A stretch of DNA of 64,000 bases from an uncultured Gammaproteobacteria bacterium (GCA_947259705.1 CAMYNL010000010.1:28147-92146), one strand, 5' to 3'; shown: positions 26,540-39,016, counted from the stretch's first letter. The notes: generated by a model from the letters alone, not told the origin. Numbers and translations are program-made.

Positions 26540-27382
26540 ATGAATGCGGAGCCCCATGCAGCCCGCCATGTTTTTGGGGCATTGTTGTCGTCATTGCTCC
26601 TCATACCCTTTTGCCAGGCGGCGCCGGTGCCCGGAAGTGAACCGACTTCGTCTTCGGCGCTGGTCGATGCCCGGCCTGGTAACCTGCCGATCGTGATCCT
26701 GGCCCCCCACGGGGGGACGGCGGGGATCCCGGAAGTGCCGGCCCGTACCAGGGGCTCGAAGCTGACCGACAGCTATACCTCGGAGCTCGCGGAATCAACC
26801 GCCGTCCATATCGAGGAACTGCTGGGGGCCAGCCCCTACCTGGTAATCGCCCGGTTCAAGCGCCGGTACCTGGACGTCAACCGTAGCCGGGACGAAGGGG
26901 TTGAGAGCGAATTGGTGATGGATGTCTACGATGCATACCACGGCGCAGTGGCCAACTTCGTGACCGAGATGCGGCGACGGTTTCCACGAGGCGCATTGTT
27001 GCTCGACATCCACGGACAGAAACAGGAACCGGCGACGATCTTTCGCGGCACCCGGGACGGGCTGACGGTAAACAGGATGCTGCACCGGCACGGGAGCAAC
27101 GCCTTGACCGGGCCCCGGAGCATCATGGGCATATTGAAGTCCCGCGGCTACCAGGTCTTCCCGCCCGACCTCGGCGCGGCCTCTCAGCCTGAGCACCCGG
27201 ACTTCGCAGGCGGATTTACTGTACAAACCTATGGCAGTCACCATGACGGCGGCATCGACGCCATGCAGCTGGAGGTCGGTCGCGACTATCGACTCGATGC
27301 GGTGACTCGCCGGAAGCTGGCGCGCGACCTCGCCGAGGCCGTTGCCTCGTACTGCCAAAACTATCTGCAGTGCGGGGAGTGA
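26540..27382 (+). CDS. Exported N-formylglutamate-amidohydrolase-like protein
   Basis: 280 residues from ATG 26540, chosen for the signal peptide HVFGALLSSLLLIPFCQA; the frame is open back to 26315. Family motifs are present: VILAPHGG (zinc histidine), YLDVNRS, LLLDIHGQ (aspartate and histidine) and MQLEVGRDYR, where relatives read ELGR. HutG-like enzymes hydrolyse N-formylglutamate in the cytoplasm. The export signal here argues for a different substrate, perhaps an amide or peptide in the envelope. Divergent from the large toroid-like protein gene. Confidence 0.75.
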   Translation: MNAEPHAARHVFGALLSSLLLIPFCQAAPVPGSEPTSSSALVDARPGNLPIVILAPHGGTAGIPEVPARTRGSKLTDSYTSELAESTAVHIEELLGASPYLVIARFKRRYLDVNRSRDEGVESELVMDVYDAYHGAVANFVTEMRRRFPRGALLLDIHGQKQEPATIFRGTRDGLTVNRMLHRHGSNALTGPRSIMGILKSRGYQVFPPDLGAASQPEHPDFAGGFTVQTYGSHHDGGIDAMQLEVGRDYRLDAVTRRKLARDLAEAVASYCQNYLQCGE

Positions 27383-27446
27383 GGCGGCACCCCGCCGCAT
27401 CACCGCCCCGCACCCGGGGCGCCGTCTCGTGCGCCGGGTACGTGAA

Positions 27447-28007
27447 CTACGCGGGGCCTGACTCGCGTCCGCTTTCTTCCGGCCACTGCTGGGGTACCCG
27501 CCGCACCCTGTCCGTGTCGTAGCCCTCGCGCTCCAGCAGATCCAGGAGACGCTGATAGTCCGCCTCCGGAATCTGCGGCGTGCGGGCCATGATCCAGACG
27601 TAGTCGCGCTTGCTGCGGCCGATGACCGTCTGTGTATAGTCGTCGTCGAGATAGACGATGCGGTATTCGGACTTGAACGGCCAGATGAACTGCATGCCCC
27701 AGACCGCGTTGTTCTCATGGCGGACATAACCGGTCGGCTGGTAAACCTTAAGCGGACCATCAAAACCGCCATCACGGAAACGAAAATGGGTCGCCACCTT
27801 GCCGTCCGGGGTCAGCCGGTAGGATTCGACGGCGTTGTAGGCCCCTTTCTCGATGAAGGTCGGGATGTTGGCAATCACGTACCAGTCACCCATGAACCTG
27901 TTAAGGTCTACGCTGGTCTCGGTCCGAATAGGGCTTACGGGCAAGGATTGACAACCCGCCAAACCCAGCATCGCCGCCAGGGTCACCAGCAGGATTGACC
28001 GGTTCAT
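27447..28007 (-). CDS. blc: Outer-membrane lipoprotein lipocalin (Blc type)
   Basis: 186 residues with a lipoprotein signal (LLVTLAAMLGLAGC, lipobox LAGC). The lipocalin signature FMGDWYVIANIPTFIEKGAYNAVESY and the later YRIVYLDDDYTQTVIGRSKRDYVWIMARTP match bacterial Blc, which binds fatty acids and lysophospholipids at the outer membrane. It is last in a four-gene minus-strand set with a DUF6134 protein and two membrane proteins (DUF1295, DUF2878). This grouping occurs in many gammaproteobacteria, often beside cyclopropane fatty-acid synthase. Confidence 0.92.
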   Translation of the reverse strand: MNRSILLVTLAAMLGLAGCQSLPVSPIRTETSVDLNRFMGDWYVIANIPTFIEKGAYNAVESYRLTPDGKVATHFRFRDGGFDGPLKVYQPTGYVRHENNAVWGMQFIWPFKSEYRIVYLDDDYTQTVIGRSKRDYVWIMARTPQIPEADYQRLLDLLEREGYDTDRVRRVPQQWPEESGRESGPA

Positions 28008-28030
28008 TGGGGACCTGCCAACTGCCAGGT

Positions 28031-28747
28031 CTAACCGCCCGGTTGCTCGTTTCTAGCCAGTACTTGACCGGCAGTGGTCTTCGGCAGGTAGGTGAGCGTC
28101 CGGCCGCCTTTGACTGTCGACTCCAGCGCCAGCCACTTCCCGCCGTCGCGGGCATACCAGACACGGATGTCGAGTTCTTCATGGCGGGCGCGTATCCGGT
28201 AGCCGTCAGCCTGCACCGCATCGGAGGGCAGTGAATATCTGACATCCTCGAGCGGTTGCACCTCGACCTCAATCAACTCGCCGGTCTGGGAATTGAGCAG
28301 CCGCGGCTGTTTGAGAAAGTCGCGCCTCCAGTAAGCGAAGGTCATGACGCAATCTCGCGACAGCGACTGTGTATCATCTTGCGTTACCAGTTGGAAGGAA
28401 TGCGGGCCCAGTTCTCCACGCACGTCGTAGTTCTTTCCGTTGTCGTCAGTGCGTGCGCGTATCCGTGTCAGGCAGCCATCGTGCCAAACCTCCGTATTCT
28501 GGTGCCGATAACTGTATACGGGGACAAACAGCAGCCGCACGTCGAACTCGGCCCTGCTCTCCACCACTTCTCGCTTTCCCTGGCTGGTGACGGTGAAGTC
28601 GTGGTAGCCGATCTCCTTATCGTCGAGCAGCACTCGGAAGCGGAATTGCTCCGTCTTTTGCATGCCGTAAGCCGACGGTGTCGATGCCGCGACGATGAGC
28701 AGCGCCGCGATAATGTTCAACGCCCTGGTTCCGCGCTGCGTTTTCAT
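28031..28747 (-). CDS. DUF6134-family exported protein
   Basis: 238 residues with a signal peptide (ALNIIAALLIVAASTPSAYG). The mature part is beta-rich: FRFRVLLDDKEIGYHDFTV and a conserved DCVMTFAYWRRDFLKQPRLLNSQTGELIEVEV block characteristic of DUF6134. It is probably periplasmic. The start overlaps the DUF1295 stop (ATGA), and the lipocalin gene follows after 23 bp. Genome context in other bacteria links the family to membrane-lipid modification; its activity is unknown. Confidence 0.85.
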   Translation of the reverse strand: MKTQRGTRALNIIAALLIVAASTPSAYGMQKTEQFRFRVLLDDKEIGYHDFTVTSQGKREVVESRAEFDVRLLFVPVYSYRHQNTEVWHDGCLTRIRARTDDNGKNYDVRGELGPHSFQLVTQDDTQSLSRDCVMTFAYWRRDFLKQPRLLNSQTGELIEVEVQPLEDVRYSLPSDAVQADGYRIRARHEELDIRVWYARDGGKWLALESTVKGGRTLTYLPKTTAGQVLARNEQPGG

Positions 28748-29553
28748 GGCTGTAGCTCCTGGTACGGTTGTTGGCTTTGTGGAGCCCTGGGAGGGCCCGG
28801 AATGAATGCGTTGGTGCGCCGCACATAGTCTCGATACCCGGGCCGGCGCTCACCGATGTCCTTCTCCAGCAGGGCCACGCCGGATATCTTCAACAGCATG
28901 AAGGTCATGACCAGCGGTGAAACGATGGACCACCACCCGCCGGCCGCCAGGCCGATGAGAAACAGGCCCCACCATATACAGGCGTTACCGAAATAGTTGG
29001 GGTGCCGGGTGTAGCGCCATAACCCGCTGTCCAGCACCTTGGCGCGGTTCGCCGGGTCGGCCTTGAACCGAGCGAGCTGCAGGTCCCCAACCGCCTCGAA
29101 AATCATCCCCGCCGTCCACAGCGCCACGCCCAGATAGTCGAAGGCGTTGATCGGTTCGTCGCTGACGATGGCAGCCAGCAACGGCAGCGAGACGATCCAG
29201 GCGATCAGTCCCTGCAAGCCGAACACGATATAGAGGCTCTTGAACGCGAAGCCAGGTTCGTTGTTCGCCCTGATCTGTTGGTAGCGGAAATCCTCGCCCT
29301 CCCCCCAATTACGCCAGGTGATATACCCCGACAAGCGCAGCGCCCACAGCGATACCAGCACCAGCACCAGCGTGGTGCGCGGCCCAGGATCCGGGTAGCT
29401 GGCAGCGTAAGCGAGGGCGGCGACCAGAAACATGGCTGCCCACAGGCTGTCGACAATGCTGACGTCGCGCTTTACCAGACTTGCCCCCCAGGTGAGCGCG
29501 CCGGCGGACAGGATCGCCGCCAGGCCCCACAGGTAGCTGGTCAGATCGAACAT
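28744..29553 (-). CDS. DUF1295 / steroid 5-alpha-reductase-like membrane protein
   Basis: 269 residues from ATG 29553 (MFDLTSYLWGLAAIL). About seven helices, and the family motif LWRYTRHPNYFGNACIWWGLFLIGL near the C-terminus, followed by LEKDIGERRPGYRDYVRRTNAFIP. These match DUF1295, relatives of NADPH-dependent 5-alpha reductases and isoprenylcysteine methyltransferases. It probably reduces or modifies a lipid in the inner membrane. It sits between the DUF2878 gene (4 bp upstream) and DUF6134 (overlapping). Confidence 0.9.
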   Translation of the reverse strand: MFDLTSYLWGLAAILSAGALTWGASLVKRDVSIVDSLWAAMFLVAALAYAASYPDPGPRTTLVLVLVSLWALRLSGYITWRNWGEGEDFRYQQIRANNEPGFAFKSLYIVFGLQGLIAWIVSLPLLAAIVSDEPINAFDYLGVALWTAGMIFEAVGDLQLARFKADPANRAKVLDSGLWRYTRHPNYFGNACIWWGLFLIGLAAGGWWSIVSPLVMTFMLLKISGVALLEKDIGERRPGYRDYVRRTNAFIPGPPRAPQSQQPYQELQP

Positions 29554-29557
29554 CCAG

Positions 29558-30115
29558 TCATTCCTCGACCAGCTGCCGCTGCAGCGCAGGCGCACCGCGC
29601 CGGGGATTCCAGCCGTCAAACCGGTTGGAAAGGCTCATCAGAACAGGCATCAATATCCCCCAGCCCAAGCCAATGGCGGAGAGCCCGGCGACCATGTTGC
29701 CGAATTCCAGGCCACCTAGCCGGGCCCCGGCGAAATAGGCCAGCGGCCCCCCTGCGGCGCCCAGTAGCGACGCGAGCAGCCAACGACCCTTGAGCCAGCG
29801 CAGGCTGACGTTGAGTGTGGTGGCGAACAGGACCCACATGGCGACGATCCAATAGGGCGCGGTGCCGGCGGCCAGCTGTCCCGATGTGTACACGACCCAG
29901 CCGGTGGAGGCGAGGGCGCTGTCGAACAACGCGCCGAGCAGGCCGGCTGTGGCGACCAGCACGAACTCATCGCCCGGCTGCGGCGACCGCGCAAGGTGCA
30001 GGGCAACGAGGGCAGCCACCAGCAGCGTGCCCAGCACCGGCATGCCGTTGGCCCCGCCCAATACGGCAGCGAACCAGCCGGCCTGGAACAGCAGTATATT
30101 GATCAGATTCGTCAT
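29558..30115 (-). CDS. DUF2878-family membrane protein
   Basis: 185 residues from ATG 30115 (MTNLINILLFQAGWFAAVLG). Five or six helices; conserved segments QAGWFAAVLGGANGMP, LFDSALASTGWVVYTSG and PYWIVAMWVLFATTLNVSLRWL identify DUF2878. Function unknown. It is first in the lipid-related set DUF2878-DUF1295-DUF6134-lipocalin and is separated by 4 bp from the DUF1295 gene, so the two are cotranslated. Confidence 0.88.
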   Translation of the reverse strand: MTNLINILLFQAGWFAAVLGGANGMPVLGTLLVAALVALHLARSPQPGDEFVLVATAGLLGALFDSALASTGWVVYTSGQLAAGTAPYWIVAMWVLFATTLNVSLRWLKGRWLLASLLGAAGGPLAYFAGARLGGLEFGNMVAGLSAIGLGWGILMPVLMSLSNRFDGWNPRRGAPALQRQLVEE

Positions 30116-30582
30116 GGTTTTCGGTTTCCGCCGCGGGGTTGCAGAGGCGGAATGCCCGGCGTCGGGTCTTCTCGACGGCAAAAAGCGGCCCCGCGGTACT
30201 ATGTCGGGGCAGCGTTTTAGCAGAGCAGATGTCAATATCGCGTGGTGAAACCGGATCCCCGCCTTCACATGTCGTGGAGGTGGGCCCGCAATACGGCACA
30301 GATCCGCGCGCAGCCCGGCCGACGGTTTGCCGACTTTTTCATGAAACGACGGCGGCCGGCCCGTCACTCGGCTGAACGGTCGTTCGGTTAACCACCGGCA
30401 GGGGCAGGGCCAACCGCGCCGGGCGTGGCTTGATGACGATCGGGGCGCGGTGACTGCGCAGCGGGGACGCCGAACGGAAGACCGGTCGCTCCGGGCGACC
30501 GCCCCTCACAGGGGCCGCGCGGCAGCCAGAGAAAGGCCGCACGGGGCGGCCTTGATCAATGTGTCACGATTTCAACGTGGGG
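30116..30582. other. Intergenic region
   Basis: 467 bp between the DUF2878 start and the end of the PPC-domain gene. Reading frames here look like GC-rich noise. The only structure I see is the hairpin at 30533-30553; the promoter of the DUF2878 operon should lie near 30120-30250. Confidence 0.6.
30533..30553 (-). terminator. Probable intrinsic terminator
   Basis: AAGGCCGC and GCGGCCTT form an 8-bp stem around a 5-base loop. On the minus strand it is followed by TCTCT. It lies 30 bp beyond the stop of the gene ending at 30583. Confidence 0.6.
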
Positions 30583-31437
30583 CTACTTGCCGACGCCCGA
30601 GCGGGCGGCACAGCGCTGTATCATGCCCTTATCCTTGCCGCTGATCTCGCGCTCTCTGGCCAGTCCTCGGGCGAGCCTGGCGACGCAACTTACGAAACCG
30701 CCGTGATTGTCCGCTCCACCGGCGCAGCTCATGAGTGTGTCGGTGATCGTGCAACCGTTGGCGAACAAGGTATTGCTTGCGCCCGTGTCGCAGGCGCCGA
30801 TATGTACGGTCGGCGTCAGGTCCGAATACGGGTTGCAGTCCTCCGCATCCGCTACCCCGTCGCCGTCCGCATCCTGCCCGTGCTCGCTCAGTGAGATCTG
30901 CAGCTCGTAGCTGTCACCCGCCGCCGGCGTGTTGCCGTACATGACGCCGGGGTTGCATGCGGTGTTGTACTTGCCAACGCCGATCACGTAGCGGCCAGGC
31001 TCGGCGAACGTGTATTGGATGAACGAATCCGAAGTGCTGGCGCTGCCTGCTGCGCCTGCGGAAACACTGGCGTCATTGTTCATCATGAGCAACCGTCCGC
31101 CACTGCTGAAAAGGCAGAGCTCGGAATCCATATTCCCTTCCCCGCCTGCGCCGTAATCGATGTCGAAGTGGCCGGCGACCCCGCCCGGGGGGACCTCGAA
31201 AGAGTAGAAGTCATGCGTACCATCACCGCCGCCACTGATCGAAACCCAGGGCCAGGCCTCGGCGAACAAGATGTCCGGGTTAGGACCAATACTGAACCAG
31301 GCATCCACGTTCTGGGCCGAGGCAAGTATATTGTTGGGTTCTGATTCAGGCACATCAGCGGCATTCGCCGGCGCCAGCGCCATGTTGCCAGTAAGTGCGG
31401 CAAAACAGGCGACGGCGTAAAGAAACGTCGTTTTCAT
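30583..31437 (-). CDS. Exported PPC-domain-like protein with calcium-type loop
   Basis: 284 residues from ATG 31437, with signal peptide (FLYAVACFAALTGNMALAPANA). The mature N-terminus PESEPNNILASAQNV and the following DFYSFEVPPGGVAGHFDIDYG, FSSGGRLLMMNNDAS, QYTFAEPGRYVIGVGKY segments match the bacterial pre-peptidase C-terminal (PPC) or DVUA0089 fold. A DADGDGVADAEDC loop follows, like thrombospondin type 3 calcium repeats. There is no catalytic domain. It may be a secreted or surface adhesive protein; followed by a terminator. Confidence 0.75.
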   Translation of the reverse strand: MKTTFLYAVACFAALTGNMALAPANAADVPESEPNNILASAQNVDAWFSIGPNPDILFAEAWPWVSISGGGDGTHDFYSFEVPPGGVAGHFDIDYGAGGEGNMDSELCLFSSGGRLLMMNNDASVSAGAAGSASTSDSFIQYTFAEPGRYVIGVGKYNTACNPGVMYGNTPAAGDSYELQISLSEHGQDADGDGVADAEDCNPYSDLTPTVHIGACDTGASNTLFANGCTITDTLMSCAGGADNHGGFVSCVARLARGLAREREISGKDKGMIQRCAARSGVGK

Positions 31438-31678
31438 GAGACACCCCCAAACTGCTGTTGTTATATGGCGGGCAGGCGGCCGGATGCCTTTGTTGTGATG
31501 CACTTGGCGTTGACGACCATCTGTGCCGGACGTTCACCACACGCCCGGACCCCCACAACTTCAGTATAGACCCAGGCGCCGGCGTGTCCATGTGGCCTCC
31601 GTCAGGTCACGCGGCCGCTGCAGGGGGCAGCGGTGCGCCGCCGGCCAGGGCACGGGCGTCAAGGTGCTCACTGCACAG

Positions 31679-34858
<3,180 letters not shown>

Positions 34859-34863
34859 CCTCG

Positions 34864-35931
34864 TCAGCCCCCCGCCGCCACCGCCGCCTCATCGCCGCCG
34901 TCCGACCGCTCCACAGGTGTCACCGCCTTGCCGTCGGCGAGGCCCAGAAAACCCCGCTTCACCACCTGTTCTGCTTCCTTCAGGCCTTCCAGGATCTCCA
35001 CCCGGTCCGCCAGCCGCCGCCCGCTTCTGACCGTTACCCGGCGGGCCTGGCGCTGATCATCGACCCGGAAGACATATTCGCCGTCGCGGTCGCGGCGCAA
35101 AGCGGCAAACGGTATGACGATGCGGTTGAACGCCTCGACGTAGAACTTGACACGGGCAAACTGGCCGGCACGTGCCCCGTCGGGCACCGGTTTCAGCTCC
35201 ACTTCGACACGACCCTGGCGGGTATCCGGGTCGAGTTCCGGGTGGACGCGCAGCACATGGCCGTCGAACCGCTGGTCGCCCAAAGCATCGATGTGCACGC
35301 TCACGCTGTCGCCCGGGGTTACGTGGGGCATCACCAGTTCGGACACGGTGAGTTCCGCGACCAGTGAAGTGGGATCGACAATGCTCAACACTTGGACGTT
35401 ACGCTCTACGAAGTCGCCGGGCTCGGCCCGGCGTTGGGTCACCAGGCCGTCGAAGGGCGCCGCTACCCGCGTGTAGCCGAGGCGGGTGCGCAGCACGGTT
35501 TCCTCCGCCTGCGCCACCTGCAGCGCGGTCTGGGCGCGGATGTACTCGTCCTCGGAGACTAGGCTGCGTTGAAGCAGTTGCTGCAACCGCTCGATATTGA
35601 TCTCGGCCTGGCGCCGGTTGGCGACGACCTTGTCGATCTCCGCCCGCAGCAGCTTGTCGTCGAGCTCGAGCACGATGTCGCCGGCGCGAACGGCATCTCC
35701 CTCGTAATAGGGCAGCCGGACGATCCGCCCCTCCTCCTGGGTGAAGATGCGGACGCTGCGCCGGCCGCGTAGCGAGCCGGTGTACAGGGTGCTCATCCGC
35801 AGCGTATCACGGACCACCTCGGCGAGCTCCACCAGGTGCGTTCGCGGCGGCGATGGCCTCTGCGCGGGCTGCTCTGAGTCCGGCGTGCAGGCGGTCGACC
35901 CGGCGATCACCAGGCCGGCCAGTAAACCCAC
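34864..35931 (-). CDS. RND efflux periplasmic adaptor (HlyD/AcrA family)
   Basis: 355 residues, GTG start; the signal is short and ends at GSTAC, probably a lipoprotein site, so the true start could lie a little upstream. Domains in order: beta-barrel and lipoyl halves (RRSVRIFTQEEGRIVRLPYYEGDAVRAGDIVLELDD and LGYTRVAAPFDGLVTQRRAEPGDFVERN) flanking an alpha-hairpin (NRRQAEINIERLQQLLQRSLVSEDEYIRAQTALQVAQ), then a membrane-proximal domain. It bridges the RND pump to an outer-membrane channel. Confidence 0.92.
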   Translation of the reverse strand: MGLLAGLVIAGSTACTPDSEQPAQRPSPPRTHLVELAEVVRDTLRMSTLYTGSLRGRRSVRIFTQEEGRIVRLPYYEGDAVRAGDIVLELDDKLLRAEIDKVVANRRQAEINIERLQQLLQRSLVSEDEYIRAQTALQVAQAEETVLRTRLGYTRVAAPFDGLVTQRRAEPGDFVERNVQVLSIVDPTSLVAELTVSELVMPHVTPGDSVSVHIDALGDQRFDGHVLRVHPELDPDTRQGRVEVELKPVPDGARAGQFARVKFYVEAFNRIVIPFAALRRDRDGEYVFRVDDQRQARRVTVRSGRRLADRVEILEGLKEAEQVVKRGFLGLADGKAVTPVERSDGGDEAAVAAGG

Positions 35932-36152
35932 TGTCAGTAACTGCTTGCTTGCGATAACGGCGATACTCTGCTGGTGTTTGAGTGAGGTCGTGCCATGCCT
36001 GGACTCGTTTCGCGGCAGACTGCGATCGGCATGACGATTGAACCCTGTTTTCGGGGCGGTGGAAAGCTTTTATTGCCGCCGCGGGAGCGGCGATCCGTCG
36101 ATGTCCGCAAGCGGCGCTGGTGGTGACGGGGCCGCGGCCGACACCCACCGGT

Positions 36153-37370
36153 TCACGGCGTCGAAGCGCCGGCGCGCAGCCGACCGTGCAGGTACCAGAG
36201 CCGGGTCGGCGCGTCTGGCGCGGCGCGGGTCGTCCAAACCAGATGCAACTCGCCCGCGCGGTCCAGCGCCAGGGCAGGATGGGAGTCATTCCCGGGCCCC
36301 GCGGCACCGGGCACGGCGAGGTCGTCCGACCAGCCGCTTGGGGTCTGCCACGACAACCAGACGTCCGAGGTCCCGTCCCGATCATCATCCCAGGCCACCG
36401 CCAGCCGGCCGCCGCCGCTGGAGATACCGGCGTGCCACTGCTCAAAGCCTTCGGCGAAGCCGTCTTGGACCAGGCCGTTGTCACCGAAGCGCCCGCTGTA
36501 CCGGGCAACAGCGGCATAGATGTCGTAACCGAAACGGAAATGACGTTTGTCGGCCCAGACCGCAACCACGTGATCGTCATGGGCGGCGGCGGCGGCGCGC
36601 GCCACCCCGGTCCCGCGTCCATAGTCCGCAGCGCGCGGCGGACCGAGTTCGTTGACCTGCATCGGGATGCTGAAACGCCCCGCCGGGGTGCCCGCCGCGG
36701 ACATCAGCACGGTGTTCCTGAAGCGGCGGTCCTCCCATACCACCAGCAGCGCGTCCAGCCCCTGATGGTAGACGGCCACCGGATGGGACTGATCGGCACC
36801 ACCGTGATGATCATCGACCCAGCGCGTCTCTTGCAGCAGCGGCACGCCGCGCGCGAGCGCGATGCGGCCGCTCCTGATGTGATGGTAATGCTGTCGCCGC
36901 TGCGACCAGACGGCATAGACGTCGCGGCCGGAAGGGCCCGTCTCCAGGCACAGCTGCCCTGCGTCCTCGGCAAGCATTAGCGGCTCGCCCGGCGTGGTGC
37001 CGCGCAGCAGCCGCGTCCACACGGCACCATCCTCTTCCCAGCCGATAATGAATGCATCCTCCCCCACCGACGTGACCACCGGCTCGAAGGCCTCGCCGCG
37101 GCCGCTGATTCTGACCCGCGTGAAATCGAGCCCCGCGACGGGCATAATGGCGGCATAAACGGCCGGGCTACTTTCACTGTTGTCCTCCCACACCACCACG
37201 ATACTGCCGTGGTGCGACGCCACATGGCGGCGACCACTGGCATCAAGATGGTGAAAGATGCCCTCACTCGCCTCGGGGCTGACGGCAATGGGCGACTCGA
37301 ATTCCCAGGGCTGGCCCGACACCACGGCCGGGAACAGCAACACCGCGAACCACCACGCGCCCTTAGCCAT
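36153..37370 (-). CDS. Exported beta-propeller protein, sialidase-like repeats
   Basis: 405 residues from ATG 37370, which overlaps the preceding thioredoxin-fold gene by 8 bp. The signal peptide is WWFAVLLFPAVVSG. Repeated blades contain an Asp-box-like or WxD pattern: IVVVWEDNSESSPAVYAA, DALLVVWEDRRFRN, DHVVAVWADKRHFRFGYDIYA, GRLAVAWDDDRDGTSDVWLSW, GELHLVWTTR. This is typical of sialidase/BNR propellers without clear catalytic arginines. It is probably periplasmic or surface binding. It is coupled to the thioredoxin-like protein upstream. Confidence 0.72.
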   Translation of the reverse strand: MAKGAWWFAVLLFPAVVSGQPWEFESPIAVSPEASEGIFHHLDASGRRHVASHHGSIVVVWEDNSESSPAVYAAIMPVAGLDFTRVRISGRGEAFEPVVTSVGEDAFIIGWEEDGAVWTRLLRGTTPGEPLMLAEDAGQLCLETGPSGRDVYAVWSQRRQHYHHIRSGRIALARGVPLLQETRWVDDHHGGADQSHPVAVYHQGLDALLVVWEDRRFRNTVLMSAAGTPAGRFSIPMQVNELGPPRAADYGRGTGVARAAAAAHDDHVVAVWADKRHFRFGYDIYAAVARYSGRFGDNGLVQDGFAEGFEQWHAGISSGGGRLAVAWDDDRDGTSDVWLSWQTPSGWSDDLAVPGAAGPGNDSHPALALDRAGELHLVWTTRAAPDAPTRLWYLHGRLRAGASTP

Positions 37371-37878
37371 CACCGGAGCTGAACTGCTCAAACGTCCGAC
37401 TGCGATAATGTCCTTCGCTGACATAGCGATGGTAGCTCAATAACTGATCAGCGCTCTGCACGCCTATGCGCTTGAGAATCGGCTCGCCGTCGGCGGCAAG
37501 AAACACGAACACCGGCGTCACGAACGCCTTGAAGCGCACGCCAAGTTCGCGTTCCGTAATCCGCTCGCCAGTGGGAAGCCTGAGCCGGCGCCCACTCTCC
37601 GAATCCACGTACACCAATTCAAAGTGTTCCTGGTACCCGCGGCGCACCGCGGGGTCGGCGAAGGCGTTCTTGTTCGTGAAATCGCAGTAGCCGCAGCCTT
37701 CGCGGCCGAAGTACAGGAATACCGGTTTGTTGCTGGTCGCCGCCCGCGCCAGTCCCCGGTCGTAGCTATGGAAGACGTAACCGTCCGGGGGATCGGCGCG
37801 CACCACCGCCGGTGCCAGGCTCAGGGCGGTCAGCACCGCAGCGGTCGCCGCCCGCCGGCCGAATAGTCGATATCGCAT
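37363..37878 (-). CDS. Exported thioredoxin-fold protein (SoxW/DsbD-gamma-like)
   Basis: 171 residues with a signal peptide (ATAAVLTALSLAPAVVRA). The active site CGYC lies in FLYFGREGCGYCDFTNKNAFADPAV, and the cis-proline loop is FKAFVTPVFVFLAADG. This resembles thioredoxin-like SoxW and the C-terminal domain of DsbD, which transfer reducing power in the periplasm. The insert ESGRRLRLPTGERITERELGVRF is typical. It overlaps the propeller gene, so the latter could be a partner. Confidence 0.82.
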   Translation of the reverse strand: MRYRLFGRRAATAAVLTALSLAPAVVRADPPDGYVFHSYDRGLARAATSNKPVFLYFGREGCGYCDFTNKNAFADPAVRRGYQEHFELVYVDSESGRRLRLPTGERITERELGVRFKAFVTPVFVFLAADGEPILKRIGVQSADQLLSYHRYVSEGHYRSRTFEQFSSGDG

Positions 37879-38112
37879 GTTTGTCCTCCATCACACCGGC
37901 GCCTGTCATCATCGACCGGTCCACCGGGTTGCAGCTGCGCGGCCGCGCCGTGCCGCCGCGCGACGCGTCACGACGCCACGGCAGCGACCGGGAGCTGGAT
38001 GGCGGTTACGTCGCATCGACCCGGCACCGAACGCCGACCGTTACGATTATAAGCAGCTTTCACCCGTGGACGCGCGCGTGTATTGCGCACAAACGGGCCG
38101 GATACAACAGGC

Positions 38113-38340
38113 TCAGAGGAATACGAGAAGAACAGCGTACAGGGCGCCGCCGGCGGCAAGAATCGTCGTGACTCCGAGGGCAGCGGAGCCCAGGCGGCGC
38201 GACGAAATCGGTTTGGCCGGTCCCGGGGCGATCATGGTGTGCAATAGGGAACTCGCTTCTCCGTCGTGGAACAGCGAATTGATCTGCTCGTATCGCCGCT
38301 TGCTGCGGCGGTATTCGCGCGAACTGCTGAATCGTTTCAT
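38113..38340 (-). CDS. Small basic protein with C-terminal membrane helix
   Basis: 75 residues from ATG 38340, preceded by GGCAGGGTGTC, a usable ribosome site. A basic N-terminal region (MKRFSSSREYRRSKRRYEQINSLFHDGEAS) is followed by a single helix LGSAALGVTTILAAGGALYAVLLVFL at the very end. It looks like a tail-anchored inner-membrane protein. An in-frame ATG at 38388 would extend it. No family is recognised. The gene is isolated. Confidence 0.5.
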   Translation of the reverse strand: MKRFSSSREYRRSKRRYEQINSLFHDGEASSLLHTMIAPGPAKPISSRRLGSAALGVTTILAAGGALYAVLLVFL

Positions 38341-38545
38341 GACACCCTGCCGTTTGGCAAAAATCCGTAGATACGGTCCTTTTATCATAGAGCAGTCCTG
38401 CGCCCGGGCAACGCGGGGGTGACGAAGCAGCTGTTTTTGCCGGTCGGCGCGCATTAAGGTTTCATTAACGACGCACCGCTGACCGCGGCCGTCAATACAG
38501 GCGGCATGTGCTTGTCGCCCGCGTTCGCGTACCCCTTTTCGCCAC

Positions 38546-38884
38546 GTGCCAGCGGCGCTCGTCACCTTGGGGGGGGGTCGCGGCACCGGGCAGGCACGGC
38601 AAGCAACACGCCTGCGGACCAGGCTGGGCAAGATCTATGTCAGCCCGGAGCACCCGCTCGCGGAGCTGGACCAGTTCTGGGGCCTGCTCGGCGAGGCCTT
38701 GATAGTGCCTGCCCGCCATGGCGAAGCCGGCAACCTGATGGTCGAACGCCTGCACCGGATCCCCAATACCGCCTGGCAGGCGCAGGCACGGGCGGAACCG
38801 GATGACCCGGGGCGCATTGAGTCGGTGATGCCCTTCCCGCCGCTGCGGGGGCAGTACCGGCAGAAGCGGTTCGGTAACCTTTAG
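38546..38884 (+). CDS. Hypothetical small protein
   Basis: Up to 112 residues from a GTG start. The central part (LGKIYVSPEHPLAELDQFWGLLGEALIVPARHGEAGNLMVERLH) has natural amino-acid composition and a helix-like pattern, unlike the arginine-rich frames around it. No signal peptide, motif or ribosome site is convincing. It could be a real short gene or the surviving end of a broken one. Confidence 0.35.
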   Translation: MPAALVTLGGGRGTGQARQATRLRTRLGKIYVSPEHPLAELDQFWGLLGEALIVPARHGEAGNLMVERLHRIPNTAWQAQARAEPDDPGRIESVMPFPPLRGQYRQKRFGNL

Positions 38885-39016
38885 CCGCGGCCGGCCCGGC
38901 GCAGCATACTCTCCAAACAGACCGACGTCAGCGGACGGCACCTCGGGCGACCACGGGCACGGCGCGTTTGCAAGCCGAACCACAGCCGCGATGCTGCGCA
39001 GCCGGCCTGGCCTGGT

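Noticed and set aside
36038..36655. Arg-rich plus-strand frame upstream of the RND adaptor
   Set aside because: Overlaps the propeller gene in antisense; low-complexity composition.
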